A stretch of 64,000 bases of DNA from Cymodocea nodosa (Eukaryota > Streptophyta > Magnoliopsida > Alismatales > Cymodoceaceae): contig CM072335.1 of NCBI GenBank assembly GCA_036874045.1, forward strand, positions 23,505,501-23,569,500. Reading direction: 5' to 3'. How positions within the stretch are numbered: the stretch's first letter is position 1; each line of letters opens with the position of its first letter. The notes beneath the pieces are model-generated. The model saw only the letters and a program-made list of their open reading frames with translations, did not search any database and had not been told where the DNA came from. This document shows, piece by piece, positions 23,701 through 34,105 of this stretch. The position numbers and the translations under genes are program-made.

Positions 23701-24458
23701 GTGAAATATCCTCTTTACACGTAAAGGCGTAACAATAGCATTGATTCCATATGGCCAATGAACGAAGAATTTCTCAGAAAATCAAATATGTAGCTGTTAT
23801 CAAGTTACTCGTGAATTTAAATTTCTCAGAAAATCCCCATTCCTATGTTGTCATAGACATTGTCAGATAAATGCAATAGAAGGGTAAGTGTTGCAGCATC
23901 CGATAGCTCACTTGTTTTATAAGGAAAGAAAGCACGTATTTGAGTCTAGGCAAAAACACTACCAATATCAGAAAAAAGTACGTGTTGCCACGAAGGCAAA
24001 CAACATCTTTTTGCAAAAGCATGGAGATGAAAAGGAACGTTCTTGTTAAAAAGCCATAACAAATGACTACTTAGATTGTTAATGGATGGAAATGGCGACG
24101 ACGTACAAAACCACCGTACCAGGCCCTTGTTGAAGTGGTCCTGTATGACGGAGGGAGGCACATCGGCAAAATAGTACTTGAGCCATGTCACAGCCGTGAC
24201 CCTTGAGGTCTTCCCGGACGAGGGAACAGCAGGACTCTTCCTACCCGGCAAAGATCTGGATGAGGTGAAGGAGGCGGGGAAGGGCGGCAGCTGGAGTAAC
24301 TGGCGGGGTCTGGGGCCTCCTTTGGGGCTGCCGAGGTAAGCCACGTTGTTATTAGTGACACGGATCACCTGAGCTTCCGTGGGCCGCGGAGGCGCCACCC
24401 TTGAGTAACCCCGAATCGACGCCGGCAGTAGACCGGCGGCGGCTTTCCGGACCAACAT
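2716..24458 (-). CDS. Mitochondrial RNA pseudouridine synthase (RluA family), 9 exons
   Basis: Predicted to isomerise uridine to pseudouridine in mitochondrial RNA. Exons on the minus strand: 24458-24120, 23055-22984, 22465-22307, 22212-22165, 21989-21909, 21522-21406, 4128-4027, 3870-3712, 3072-2716. They join in frame to 477 aa, and every junction has GT and AG. Residues 1-26 are Arg-rich and lack acidic residues, like a mitochondrial presequence. An S4-like RNA-binding part follows (about 87-125, VTAVTWLKYYF to DHFNKGLVKVEC). The catalytic domain has LNKPPKLPVK (197-206), VHKLDRESSG (234-243, catalytic Asp238), TGCKHQLRVHCAE (354-366) and GDYKYG. The layout matches plant mitochondrial RNA pseudouridine synthases. 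Oddities: intron 6 is 17.3 kb because of inserted retroelements. Lys236 and Cys356 stand where Arg is usual in the HRLD and TGRKHQ motifs. All exons are open, so it may be functional. Confidence in identity is high. Confidence 0.92.
5087..5606 (+). mobile_element. Copia-type solo LTR or LTR fragment
   Basis: This stretch has a TATA-like CATATAAGGGGAGG, a CT-rich transcribed part, and the phrase GGGTGAACCACGTAAA typical of the R/U5 end of plant Ty1-copia LTRs. It ends near TTTTTAACA. The U3 side carries three 41-bp tandem copies. I could not find a convincing target-site duplication or matching partner LTR, so the boundaries are approximate and a solo LTR is an inference. Confidence 0.5.
5113..5221 (+). 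repeat. 41-bp tandem repeat, about 2.7 copies
   Basis: GGCTGGAAATAAAAGGA and its neighbours recur at 5113, 5154 and (as GGCTAAAAATAAAAGG) 5195, each separated by exactly 41 bases. Each unit contains TGTTACA and GAATTTAAG. It lies in the U3-like side of the copia-type LTR remnant. Confidence 0.75.
6150..14150 (+). mobile_element. Non-coding gypsy-type LTR element, copy 1 (left palindrome arm)
   Basis: A plus-strand element. It has a 5'-truncated upstream LTR (about 6150-7302), a primer-binding site, an internal region with no gag, protease, reverse transcriptase or integrase reading frame, and a downstream LTR ending near 14118. The two LTRs align over GATTCAAGGTGCA (6170 and 12305) and onward. 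The upstream one lacks about 745 bp present downstream (12795-13540) and starts abruptly. Purine tracts GTGTGGGGGT (9291, 10207) and GTGTGGAGGT (11580), the style of plant Tat/Athila-like elements, precede the downstream LTR. If the last is the true polypurine tract, the LTR is about 2.5 kb. Absence of coding capacity fits a large retrotransposon derivative moved by a partner element; that is inference. Confidence 0.7.
7309..7326 (+). other. Primer-binding site resembling the tRNA-Asp 3' end
   Basis: TGGCACCGTTGCCAAGGA immediately follows the upstream LTR end (TTACAAGTTTT). It differs at three positions from the tRNA-Asp complement used by many plant gypsy elements (TGGCGCCGTTGCCGGGGA). This sets the element orientation as plus. 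Confidence 0.7.
14149..20449 (-). mobile_element. Non-coding gypsy-type LTR element, copy 2 (right palindrome arm)
   Basis: This is the reverse-complement counterpart of 7324-14118. It has an LTR whose 3' edge faces the centre (CTTGTAAGACAATTTG at 14149) and an internal region read right to left. It ends around 20449 inside the primer-binding site: only the GGGGAGCTT side remains, and the 5' LTR is absent. Blocks at the outer edge read almost identically to the left arm, for example the stretch after AAAATGAAATTTTTGGATTT. It has the same short open frames as the left arm (8059-8271 and 19524-19709; 10002-10310 and 18039-18308; 11198-11392 and 16889-17083) because the DNA is duplicated. Relative to the left arm it lacks about 515 bp corresponding to 8575-9090. 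Confidence 0.75.
20450..21405. other. Unassigned intron sequence beyond the palindrome
   Basis: About 950 bases between the retroelement edge and exon 6 of the pseudouridine synthase gene, less AT-rich than the element. Short open frames at 20503-20688 and 20740-20934 show no recognisable domain. I see no exon or repeat family here. Confidence 0.4.
23300..23466 (+). mobile_element. RTE-type LINE 3'-end fragment
   Basis: The degenerate sequence from ATCATGTAATTTAACT through GACTATAGCTCAGATT corresponds to the C-terminus of plant RTE LINE proteins (pattern LNL, WRKRIHVADP) plus 3' UTR. It ends in a TTA/TTG-rich simple repeat (23437-23462) like RTE 3' ends. It sits in intron 1 of the pseudouridine synthase gene. 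Confidence 0.65.
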
Positions 24459-25183
24459 GCGTTTTCCCCGAAAAGAATCGTTCAGCGTTCCGCCACATGC
24501 AACACTGCCATTAGAGTTAAATCATTTTTATGGGTTTTTTGTCAAAGGATTATTTTTCCATGGGGTCGCTACGAAATTTTTCCTAGAAATATCAATATAA
24601 ATTTTAAAATTAAATGATTTTAAATACATGATAAAAAATTTATTGACTCTTGTTTTAAATGTCTTAAAATTATCAATATCTATTAAGTCCTGATCATTAA
24701 TTTTCAAATTAAAAATATCAATAAATATAAATGAAAGTAATTCATATTCTAAATTAACTAATTTTATAATTAAACTCTAATTCTTAAAAAATAAGATAGG
24801 TTTAAAAAAATTATTAAAATACTTTTAACGATACTAGTGTACTCAAAGATGAAATTTTTGTCACTTGTATATTCACGGATTCAAATTCGAATAATTATAA
24901 ATTCGAACCAACGGATAAGAAAAATACTTTTCTCCTTAGGAAAATTTCCATCCGAGCAATCTCGTTCCTTTTCTTTTATACCTTTTCTTCTCCACCTCAA
25001 TTATTTTTTTTCCGTTACGGCGACAGTCGATAAAAAAATACGCCTCCCTCCTCCTCGCACCCTCGGCCACTGTTCTTCCACCGTTTGACCTCAAATCTCT
25101 GGTCTTCCTGCAAAAGTCCCGCCTTTTGATATCCGCCTCTTTTTTAACCGACCCGTCGACCTCTTTTGCACCAGCGATCCGTA
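24459..25183. promoter_or_regulatory. Shared head-to-head promoter region (pseudouridine synthase / BTL1)
   Basis: 725 bp separate the two divergent start codons. On the minus strand a TATA-like CCCATAAAAATG lies about 65-75 bases upstream of the synthase ATG. On the BTL1 side a CT-rich leader (24960-25180) precedes the ATG, with no clear TATA. Both products are predicted mitochondrial proteins, so shared regulation is possible but unproven. Confidence 0.4.
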
Positions 25184-28100
25184 ATGGTGCGGCGATCGGG
25201 GTCGCTTCAGAGGAAGGCGGAGGATGTTCTGGTTGATGATTCGTGCGGATTTGCAGGGATGATGGTGGTGCCCAAGGAGCTCGACGCGATCGAGGAGAGC
25301 CGTCGTAGCCAGTTCGAGCTCCGGTTTCGGGTCCCCCATATTAGGCAAACTGTTAAAGTCAGTGTTTTTCCCATAGTGCTCACCTTCTACTAGCTTTCCT
25401 TTCTTGATTCGTATTATTATTGCCTTTTTTAAAGATTGTTGAGTTTAGTTCTAGGATATTTTTGTGCACGGTTTTAGCTGTTTTTGTTTATTCAAGGTCC
25501 ACGTATGGCTCTAGAAGAAGGTAACGACTAATGCATGATCAAGTGAACGTATACATTAGCCAGCAGGCCTAATAATATGCGTACATGTGTGGTTACAACG
25601 GGTATATTTCACTTCAACGAAATACCAGCAAATTGTATCCATTTGATTCTTGAAATGGCATACTTGCCGTTCTGCTACTTGTTCTTTTTCTTGGTTATTT
25701 GACTGCACAAAATCATTATCATCTTGGTATAACTAACTTTTAGCTGGTAAATAACTTCGACAATCGTATTTCAAACAGAAAATCACAGCGAGGAGAGAAG
25801 CTTGTGAGTTCCTCAGTGCGGCATTGGCCGGTGCCATGGCCAAAGCTGTCCTGGCTCCACTCGAGACAATTAGGTTCCCTTTTCAATCATCCTTCTCTAC
25901 AACTTAGCTTTTATTATTCTTTTTAGTTTTATGCTTTGACAATGTATTCCTTTCTTACTTCCAGTATTCCATGCAACTTAGCTTTTATTTTTCTTTTAAG
26001 TTTTATGCTTTGACAATGTATTCCTTTCTTACTTCCAGTATTCCATGCAACTATTGAAATATGTAATGCCTTTTACCAACAACAACAATCTGAGCTATAA
26101 TTACATTACATGGGGTCAACAACATGAATCCTTTTCTTTAAGTATTTCTATCTATTATTAAATATTTAGTTAAATTGTATAAATTTAAACATTTTCTTAC
26201 AATTCCTAACCAAGATGTTTTAAGCTTACCTATACTTTTAATTTCTTCTATAAATTACATAAATTTAAATATTTTCTTGCAATTCCTAACCAAGATGTTT
26301 TAAGTCTACCTCTACTTTTAATTTCTTCTATACTAACTAATTCTTTTCTACTAACTGGTACATTACTTAGTCTCCTAAAGATATGACTGAACCACTTAAA
26401 CCAATTTTCTCTTATTTTATCATCAATAAGTGCAATTCCTACTCTATTTCTAATAAAATCATTTTTAATCTTATTTCTTATTGTATTAGCATTCATCCAT
26501 CTAAGCATACACATTCTAAAAACATTAATTTTTTTGCATATGCTCTTACTTTAGTGCCCAACATTCTAAGTTATAAAGTATAGCTAAGCACATAATAGTT
26601 TATAGAATTTTTCTTTTAATTTTAAAGATATCCTCCTATCATAAAACACTTCAAAAGCATTTCTTCACTTCACCCAACCTACTTTAATCTTATGAATAAC
26701 ATTCTTTATAAATTCGCTATTACCACTTATTGTAGATCCTAAGTATTTGAGAGTCTTACTTTATAGATTTCCTGACCATCTAGGCATATAATTTCATCGT
26801 TATTGTTAGCTTTATTAAACTGGCATTCCATATGTTCAGTTTTTGACCTACCCAATCTAAATCCTTTGGAATCTAAAGTATCTCTTTATAATTTTAATTT
26901 AGAACTAATTCTTTACTTTCATTAACTAAAATTATGTCATCAATAAATAGCATACATCAAATTACTTCTCTTTGAATTTCTTTGAGTATTTCATTTATAA
27001 CCAAGATGAACAAATATGAGCTACTTTGTTATACATGTCATTTATATTATCAATATATTTTATTAGTTCTTTTCTTTCTAAAACTCATCACAATAAGTTT
27101 CTAGGTACTTTATTATAAGTTTTTTCTAAATCAATGAAAATCATATGGGGGCCCTTTTTCTTAATTCTAAAATTTTCTACTAGTCTAAATAAATAAATAA
27201 TTTCCATTGTAGACCTACTTAACATAAATCCAAATTGATTTTTTGTGATTTATTTATATATCTTAGACTTTGCTCAATGACCCTTTCCATATATTATGGT
27301 ATGACTCATTAACTTAATACCACAGTAGTTATTACAATTTTGTATATCCCCCTTATTCTTAAATATAGGTATTAAAGAACTTTTACTCCATTCATCTGAC
27401 ATCTTCTTTATCTTTAAAATTATATTAAAAAGTTTAGTTAATCATTTAATTCCTACTTTATCTATACACTTTCATGCTTCAATATGAATACCATCTATTC
27501 CAATGGTTTCTTGTAAGAACAATATATTAATTTTTCTTATTATCATTATATCCACTACTTTTGTACTCTTACCAATCAAGGTTTCTATATTCAAAGTTAC
27601 TAGCCTAATTATTGTGTTTTGAACTAACTTTTTTATCCACGCCCATTCATTAAGATGTAAGAACCCTTATTTTCATCTACATTCAAGTTTCAATGCAAAT
27701 TTCCTTACTTAAGAACATTGCATCTATGGTGTGCAACCTCTCTTGTTTTTTTTCTCATTGCAATCAAGTCTAGTATAATGTGTCACAAAGAGGGTTGCTC
27801 TTCATAAGATTATCTTTTGGATTCATGTTTATGAGGAGTTACAAATTTTTATAGTTGACCATCTACCTAATGCTAACACTCCTTTATCTAGGCTTGCAAT
27901 TGGCTATGAAGGGGCATATTGCCCCTTACCATACCCAGAATATCATCAAATCATTAGATTTCTGAAAAATAATGCTTTCAAGTGTTATTTCTGGTGAACA
28001 ACTGAATATTTGACAATACACATGTTGGCTCAAAAAATAAGTCCTTTTTTGCATTTTCTGATTGAAACCTTTTGATCGTGAGGTTATACTGCCCCTTGAT

Positions 28101-31100
28101 GAATGTTCTATGCTTTGTTTTAAGCTGAAACAAACAAATCTGTTGAATTTGGGTTGAACTGAAGCTAGATACAAAATTGATTTTCTTTTTTTTTAAAAAC
28201 CTATTCTGACCATTGAACTAGCATGAACTGGGTAAATACTTAAACTGGATGAAGCTAGTTCAACCAACTGGTCAACCACCTGATTTGATCAATGCTTCAA
28301 TCCATTAAAGGAATCAAAAAGTAAAAACCTGCAAACCCTAACTCCTAAAACCAAATCCCTTGTGACCATCTATAAATATTTCTCATACTTGATTCTCATA
28401 CGAAATTATAATAATTATTACTTATTATAATATTCTCTATATGTGTGTGTGTCTATATAGATTGGTTCATTTATGAATATTCAAAAAAAGCTCCAGTTCA
28501 GTTTATTGATTGGCTCATTAAACCACTTTGAACCAATAGTTTACTCACTTTGAGTAAAAACTAGTGGACATCCGGTTCAAAAACCTTTGTTCTATTCCTG
28601 AAAATGTCTTAAAGGTGGATGTGCTTTTCAGTTGCCTTATGCTGTTGGCAACACAACTGATGTATTCAACATCACTTGTAACCAACAGAGTTGTTTATAT
28701 AAGCATAACCTCAAAGGTATGCTTCATCTGGGCAAACAAAAAATAGAAAAAATGTAGTTGTGCAGATGCCCAGATATTGCCTATCAAATTTTTCAAAACA
28801 AACCCTTTGATAACTTCAATGCTTAACATAAATTATCAACAGATGAAAATTCTCTTCAATGATTTCTTTGCTCTCAAAATATTGGTTTCTAAGTTAGCTG
28901 TAAGTATTTTACTGTATAATGGGCATAATAATTTAATATCAGTTGAATGAAACACGTGTTTTCTATTCCACCAAATCATAACAAACCCAGGAAGTTGTAA
29001 CATTTATACCAAATAACTCGTTAATTATAATTAGGCTATTCATGTACCACCCAACCTTCTTGTCCCAGATATACAAATAAGTAGTAGAATGGTTCTTTTA
29101 TTAATAAAGTTGATAGTCGATACATTGCTGTCTACTTGTCTATCCCTTAAATACACGAGAAGGTACTTAGTTATCTGATTCCAACCATACAGGACAAGAA
29201 TGGTGGTAGGCGTTGGATCCAGAAACATTGCTGGAAGCTTTCTCCAGATTGTGGAACGTGATGGCTGGCAGGGACTTTGGGCTGGCAATGCTGTCAACAT
29301 GATTCGGGTTGCCCCATCACAGGCTGTGGAATTAGCTACATTTGAATCAATCAAAAGAGTAGTCAAATCAGCTCAAGAAAATTGGGAGAAAAGGGAAGAT
29401 AAGAAGGTGCAGATTGGCTCCATTAGTCTGGACTTGTCATTTTCTTGGATTTCTCCGGTTGCTGTTGCTGGGGCAACTGCTGGCATTGCTAGCACACTCA
29501 CTTGCCATCCCCTTGAAGTCATTAAGGTAATCCAAGACTTTAAAGAAACTAAAGAATATTTGTCCATGATCCTCTGCGATATCATCTGGATAATGTCACC
29601 ATGGATACCATCAACTAATATTTGAATTTGGTATTCTAAAATGCTTTCCTTCTCAAATGACGATGGAAGCAATGATGATTTATTTTTCAGGTTTTCTGAA
29701 GATTTTGTTTTGTAGTTTTTTTCTGGACACAACATCTTATATATTTTTTGTCCTTTTAGCAAAACAAAAATTCTGCAACCTGACTAGAAAGCAATTAGGC
29801 TGGGTTGAAGCTGTCAATTCAATTTAGGAAACCATTTTAGGGAAATAGACATGCTGAATTGGATTTAATGTAACTGATTTTCAACCTACGGTAAATGCTG
29901 AATTTGACATTTTCTTGGTAAATGACACATACATAATCACTCAAAAAAATCACAGATGCACAGTGGACAGTGAAATATTCTCTGCAGTGTTGACATCAAC
30001 ATGTTAGTAAGGTGTGCTAATCTATTCACAAATAAAACACAGTACTGCAAGCAAATATTCTCCTCTCTGCCTGTTAAGAAGTTATATAATTGGCACTCTA
30101 TCTCTTGCTATTTGTTCTAATTTTTTAACATGGATTGCATACAAGTACATACAATCTGTTTCATTACAATATGTTATAATGCCTCCATTAGAGCTCCTAA
30201 TTAAAAATCAGTTAATATTAAAAGAAGATATCTTCAAAAATCATTCTAGGTCATGTAGTTAAAAGTTTTCTAAAAGCTAGGCGCATAAAAGTTGTTGACT
30301 CCAACTGATTTATAATTCCGTGTTTGTAGTTGAAAATGAGAACAAACTTCTGACCTACTTTTCAAAATGTTGAACTCAAATGCTCTGCCCAAACGTGTTA
30401 TTTTTTCAATTGGCAAGAGGAAAAAAGATTGTGTGTAAATTTTTGAGTTCTTTATGATATCATGGGAGTACAGATCTTAGTTTTCTACTGATTTTGTACT
30501 CTGGAAATTGAAAATGAAAAAAAGAAATGAAGTATGCTTCTTTACACTTCTGATGCCTGAAATTTTGCTACAGGATCGCTTAACGGTTAATCGCATGGCT
30601 TATCCAAATTTTACTCTTGCTTTCAGCAAAATTGTGGGAGATGAGGGTATTGGTGGCTTATATGCTGGTCTTCAGCCTACGTTAGTGGGAGTGCTCCCAT
30701 ACAGCACATGCTACTATTTTGCATATGACTCATTAAAGAAATCATTTTGTCGTCTAAAGAATAAGGAATCACTAAACAAAGCAGAGCTGCTGCTTATTGG
30801 AGCTTTATCTGGTTAGTACTTTTTGATGAGTCTATTCTATAGCATCAAGCTAGTGCTAAATTTTATCTGGATAGAAATAATACAGCAAAATAAGTGAAAG
30901 GAATTCAAAATGAAGAAAATATATAATATTTGTTGGGGTATTACTAGAAGTTAAATATTTTATTGAGAGTCCTTTCTAAAAGTAATAGAACATGTACTTG
31001 ATAAAATTTGTCATACCGCATGAACAACCCACAATTTTTATTAACTTAAGCAATACAATTATTGAGAAAAATACTTTTATTACCCTAATTTGTGACTTTA

Positions 31101-33073
31101 CTTGCATTTGATTTGTACATGCACTATGAATTTGAATCATTAGCATTAAATGGGTGAGAACATGAGAAGGTCCTTTAGTGAAACGAATGCTCTCTGGATT
31201 GATCTGAGTTGGTTTTTTCTACACCTGATCCACTAATCAGATTTAACACTAATATTCCTTTAGATCGATTGATTGTAGATTGCAGATTGGATCCAATCGG
31301 CATATCAGTCGAATCAAGGATTTTTTGTATCGGATCAACCGATCCTTTTGAAGGATCGGTTGATCCTTTTTCACTTGCCATTTCTAGGTGCAGCTGCAGG
31401 TGATACTAATATTCCCTTCTTTTTTTGGTGTTTTATTTTTCTCTTTTGTTTATACTTATATTTTCTATTTTGGTTTCTTTACATCATCTCTTTTTTCCTC
31501 TTTTATTTTTCTCCTCTATTTCTATTCTCTCTTCTTCATCTCATCTTAGAGCTTAGTTATCAACTCTCTTCTATTACTCTTTCTGTTTTTTGTCTTTATA
31601 TCCTCCTTTTTTTAAATTTTCATTGAAATAGTTGAGTTTATGTTTTCTTATTCCAAATACATAGAAATTATTCTAATTTTGTCTCTATTCACATTTTCTA
31701 TCAACACACATGCAAATGAAGCTATATATACATTAACAATAAGATCCTTTTTATTTGATAGATTTTTTTAAAATATTCACTATTTTACAAGATCATTAGA
31801 ATTTATATGGCATTTGTAAAGTATATTATCAATGTTGTACTTTTTATGTATTATAGTTTATAATATTTGAATACATTATCATTTAGTTGAATGAATAGGC
31901 CATTATTGCGATGTTAAGCATGTATTCCTTTTTTGTAATTTATCGCTTTACTTCAATTAGGTTATCTTCTCACCTTTCTCCTCTTGCCTCAAGCATTTTC
32001 AAGTGCTGTTTCTTTGAGATTGCCTTTCTCTTTCTATGAGTGACAAGCATTTTGTTGGTACAATCTATCGTACTTTTCATATGGCAAATGTGCATGATAC
32101 TAATATAACACACAACCATACTTGTCAAGTTGCCTAGGCATTGACGAGTTATATTATAGTCACTTATATTGTTGTATATGAGGAGGTGGAGTGGAAAATG
32201 TGTTGTATATATGACAACCAGAAGTTCCTAAAACCTGGGCGTCAAATGATGACAAGGGGGTTCATAGTGTCTGACACTTATGAGATGCCTAGGTGCCTGC
32301 TTCAACAACCATACTAGAAACATGTTCCTTACGCCACTTGGTCACCATTAAGAGTTATGATGGCTTCTAGCGAGAATTTCTGGTGGCTTTGTTTTTTTTT
32401 AAAAAAAAAGCCAACTTTCCATTGAATCTGGCTCGTATCATATGATTTTATCATTAGCTTGTAACAGAGTTTCCTAAAGGAAATATTCTCGACCATTTTG
32501 AACCGTCCTACGTATCTCTGTTTTTTTCTTCCCAAGATTTTTGTTGTGGTTCATTTGTCACTTCCATTCTTGTTCCAAGCAATTTCTAAGCCATTATTTC
32601 ATGTAGGAGTGTTATATTGATCTCCCAATCTCAAGGCAGCTCTATAAGTGAGTTGACAGGAACCAATAATATCTATTTGACTTGTGTCGCTTTCCTACTA
32701 GGTTGTACATTATGCAACACTTTCATTCACTACTTTCGTTATACCAAGAATATTAACATCATCATCAAAGCAAATCAAATCAGAGTTAAGTGCACTAAAT
32801 GCATATTTTTCTGTTTCATCAGGTTTTACAGCAAGCACGATCTCCTTCCCCTTGGAAGTGGCGAGGAAAAAATTGATGGTCGGTGCATTACAAGGCAAAT
32901 GCCCATCCAACATGATGGCCGCCTTATCTACGGTAATGAAGGAGGAGGGCCTTAAAGGTCTTTACAGAGGATGGGGAGCCAGTTGTTTGAAGGTAATACC
33001 GAACTCTGGCATCACATGGATGTTTTATGAAGCGTGGAAGGAAGTTTTGCTGGTTGGACGGCATCCTCTGTAA
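25184..33073 (+). CDS. BTL1: Probable mitochondrial adenine nucleotide transporter BTL1
   Basis: A mitochondrial carrier (SLC25) family protein of the Brittle1-like group, predicted to exchange adenine nucleotides across the inner membrane. Exons: 25184-25357, 25779-25873, 29193-29526, 30574-30811, 32823-33073. They join in frame to 363 aa. The three carrier repeats each show the PX[DE]XX[KR] signature: PLETIR (85-90), PLEVIK (196-201) and PLEVAR (290-295). Further family landmarks are GWQGLWAGNAVNMIRVAP, YAGLQPTLVGVLPYSTCYYF and LYRGWGASCLKVIPNSGITW. The N-terminal 58 residues are variable, as in other BTL1 proteins. The start is the ATG in GTAATGGTGCGG; the reading frame stays open for 18 bases upstream without another ATG. 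Exon 1 uses an AAA|GTCAGT donor, weaker than the others. Intron 2 (3.3 kb) hosts an RTE LINE fragment; intron 4 (2 kb) contains a perfect hairpin. The transported substrate is assumed from the family. Confidence 0.94.
25900..26047 (+). repeat. 74-bp tandem duplication in BTL1 intron 2
   Basis: CAACTTAGCTTTTAT begins at 25900 and again at 25974. Both copies run through TGCTTTGACAATGTATTCC to CCAGTATTCCATG with only a few differences, so it is a recent tandem duplication. Confidence 0.85.
26076..27620 (-). mobile_element. RTE-type LINE fragment, degenerate
   Basis: Read on the minus strand, broken frames give plant RTE reverse-transcriptase landmarks in order: PIFKNKGDIQNCNNY, GIKLMSHT, NQFGFMLSRSTMEIIYL, HMIFIDLEKTYNKVPR, FIDDIIL (the active-site YADD-like box) and, at 26514-26248, MLRWMNANTIRNKIKNDFIR with GRLKTSWLGIARKYLNLCNL. 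It has many stops and frameshifts. The 3' end shows CAACAACAACAA on the plus strand at 26079-26090, the usual TTG-type RTE tail. It lies within intron 2 of BTL1, antisense to the gene. Confidence 0.85.
28195..28590. mobile_element. Possible MITE remnants rich in 'gaaccggttcaac'-like motifs
   Basis: Several diverged copies of AGTTCAACCAACTGGTCAAC, GGTTCATTTATGAA, CATTAAACCACTTTGAACC and ATCCGGTTCAAAAACC occur in both orientations, a pattern seen in plant MITEs with gaaccggt-type termini. I could not define terminal inverted repeats or a target duplication. Confidence 0.25.
31332..31366. repeat. Perfect 16-bp inverted repeat (hairpin) in BTL1 intron 4
   Basis: GGATCAACCGATCCTT at 31332-31347 and its exact reverse complement at 31351-31366 are separated by TTG, followed by TTTTTC. 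The flanking 31250-31330 also carries diverged GGATCCAATCGG-like pieces. It is GC-rich for its surroundings. Confidence 0.8.
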
Positions 33074-33910
33074 CTTTTGACCATCTATGATTTGCCATTA
33101 GCTTCTTGAAAGGGTGGTGGCATCAACAGGTAATTCATCTATCAAGTAGCAACGTAAATGATGCCAAGGATTTAATATTCGCTGCGTGAATTGGGCGACC
33201 CCTTTCTTTGTGGCTGGTGGTGGTAGACTCGGTGCTGTTGGAATTTGACTAGTGGCAAACCCATCCACTCTAATCTTGGAACGTTGTGATTCTTTCGGAG
33301 GCAGCTGCCACCTGTCATTGTTATCAGGATGCTTCTGTTTGATTTCATTGTTTCATGAGCAGCTGGTTCATGTCTCCTCCCCTTCGTCATTTATATGTCA
33401 TGTCGGCTGTTCGTCATAAGCACCTGGACTTATATCAGCAGATGTTTAAGGTTATATGGAAAGGAGATGGAGGGCTATTATCAAGCAATCTCTGTTCAAT
33501 TACATGTCCTTTAATTTAAAGGCTACGCCCATCCAAGTAATTCCTCTATTACCGGTAGTGTGACAGTAGAAGGAATTGACTTACAATTGCTTTTTCAGCC
33601 GAAAGCGATTTTATATTCAAATTTAACCAAAAAAATGCTAGTGTTATAAAGAAAACAAGGAATTGCATTGGAAGTTATCTGTTTTTTAACGTCAGTGCTG
33701 TTTTAGTTTTTTTTTTTTAATTGATAATGTTTTGTATGAATTTAAATTTAATGTCTTCTTTCTTAGATTTTATGAGAAAAGAAAAGATCAATTATATTAT
33801 CGTGGAAAAGCAGAAAATAATCGTTTTCTAATATTCACATGTACTATTATTTAAGGGGAAAGGAGAAAAGAGGGTGATATTTGGTCTAAATTTTTTTTAT
33901 ATCCAGATAA

Positions 33911-34105
33911 ATGTCTTTGGTTAAGGCAATTCTAAGAAAATGTCCAAATAATAGATTTAAACAAAATGATTTTACCCAATCGAAATACCTTTAATTAACG
34001 TGGTTCTAAGAAAATGTTCGAATAACGGTTCCAAACAAAATAATTTTATTCAATCAAAATATCTTTAATTAAGGCGGTTCGAGAGAAAATGTCTAGATGA
34101 TAGCT
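33911..34105 (+). repeat. 74-bp tandem repeat, about 2.6 copies
   Basis: Units start near 33915, 33989 and 34063 (CTTTGGTTAAGG, CTTTAATTAACG, CTTTAATTAAGG). They share AAGAAAATGT, AATAA, AAACAAAAT and TTTTA in fixed order. It lies in the intergenic DNA downstream of BTL1. Confidence 0.7.
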
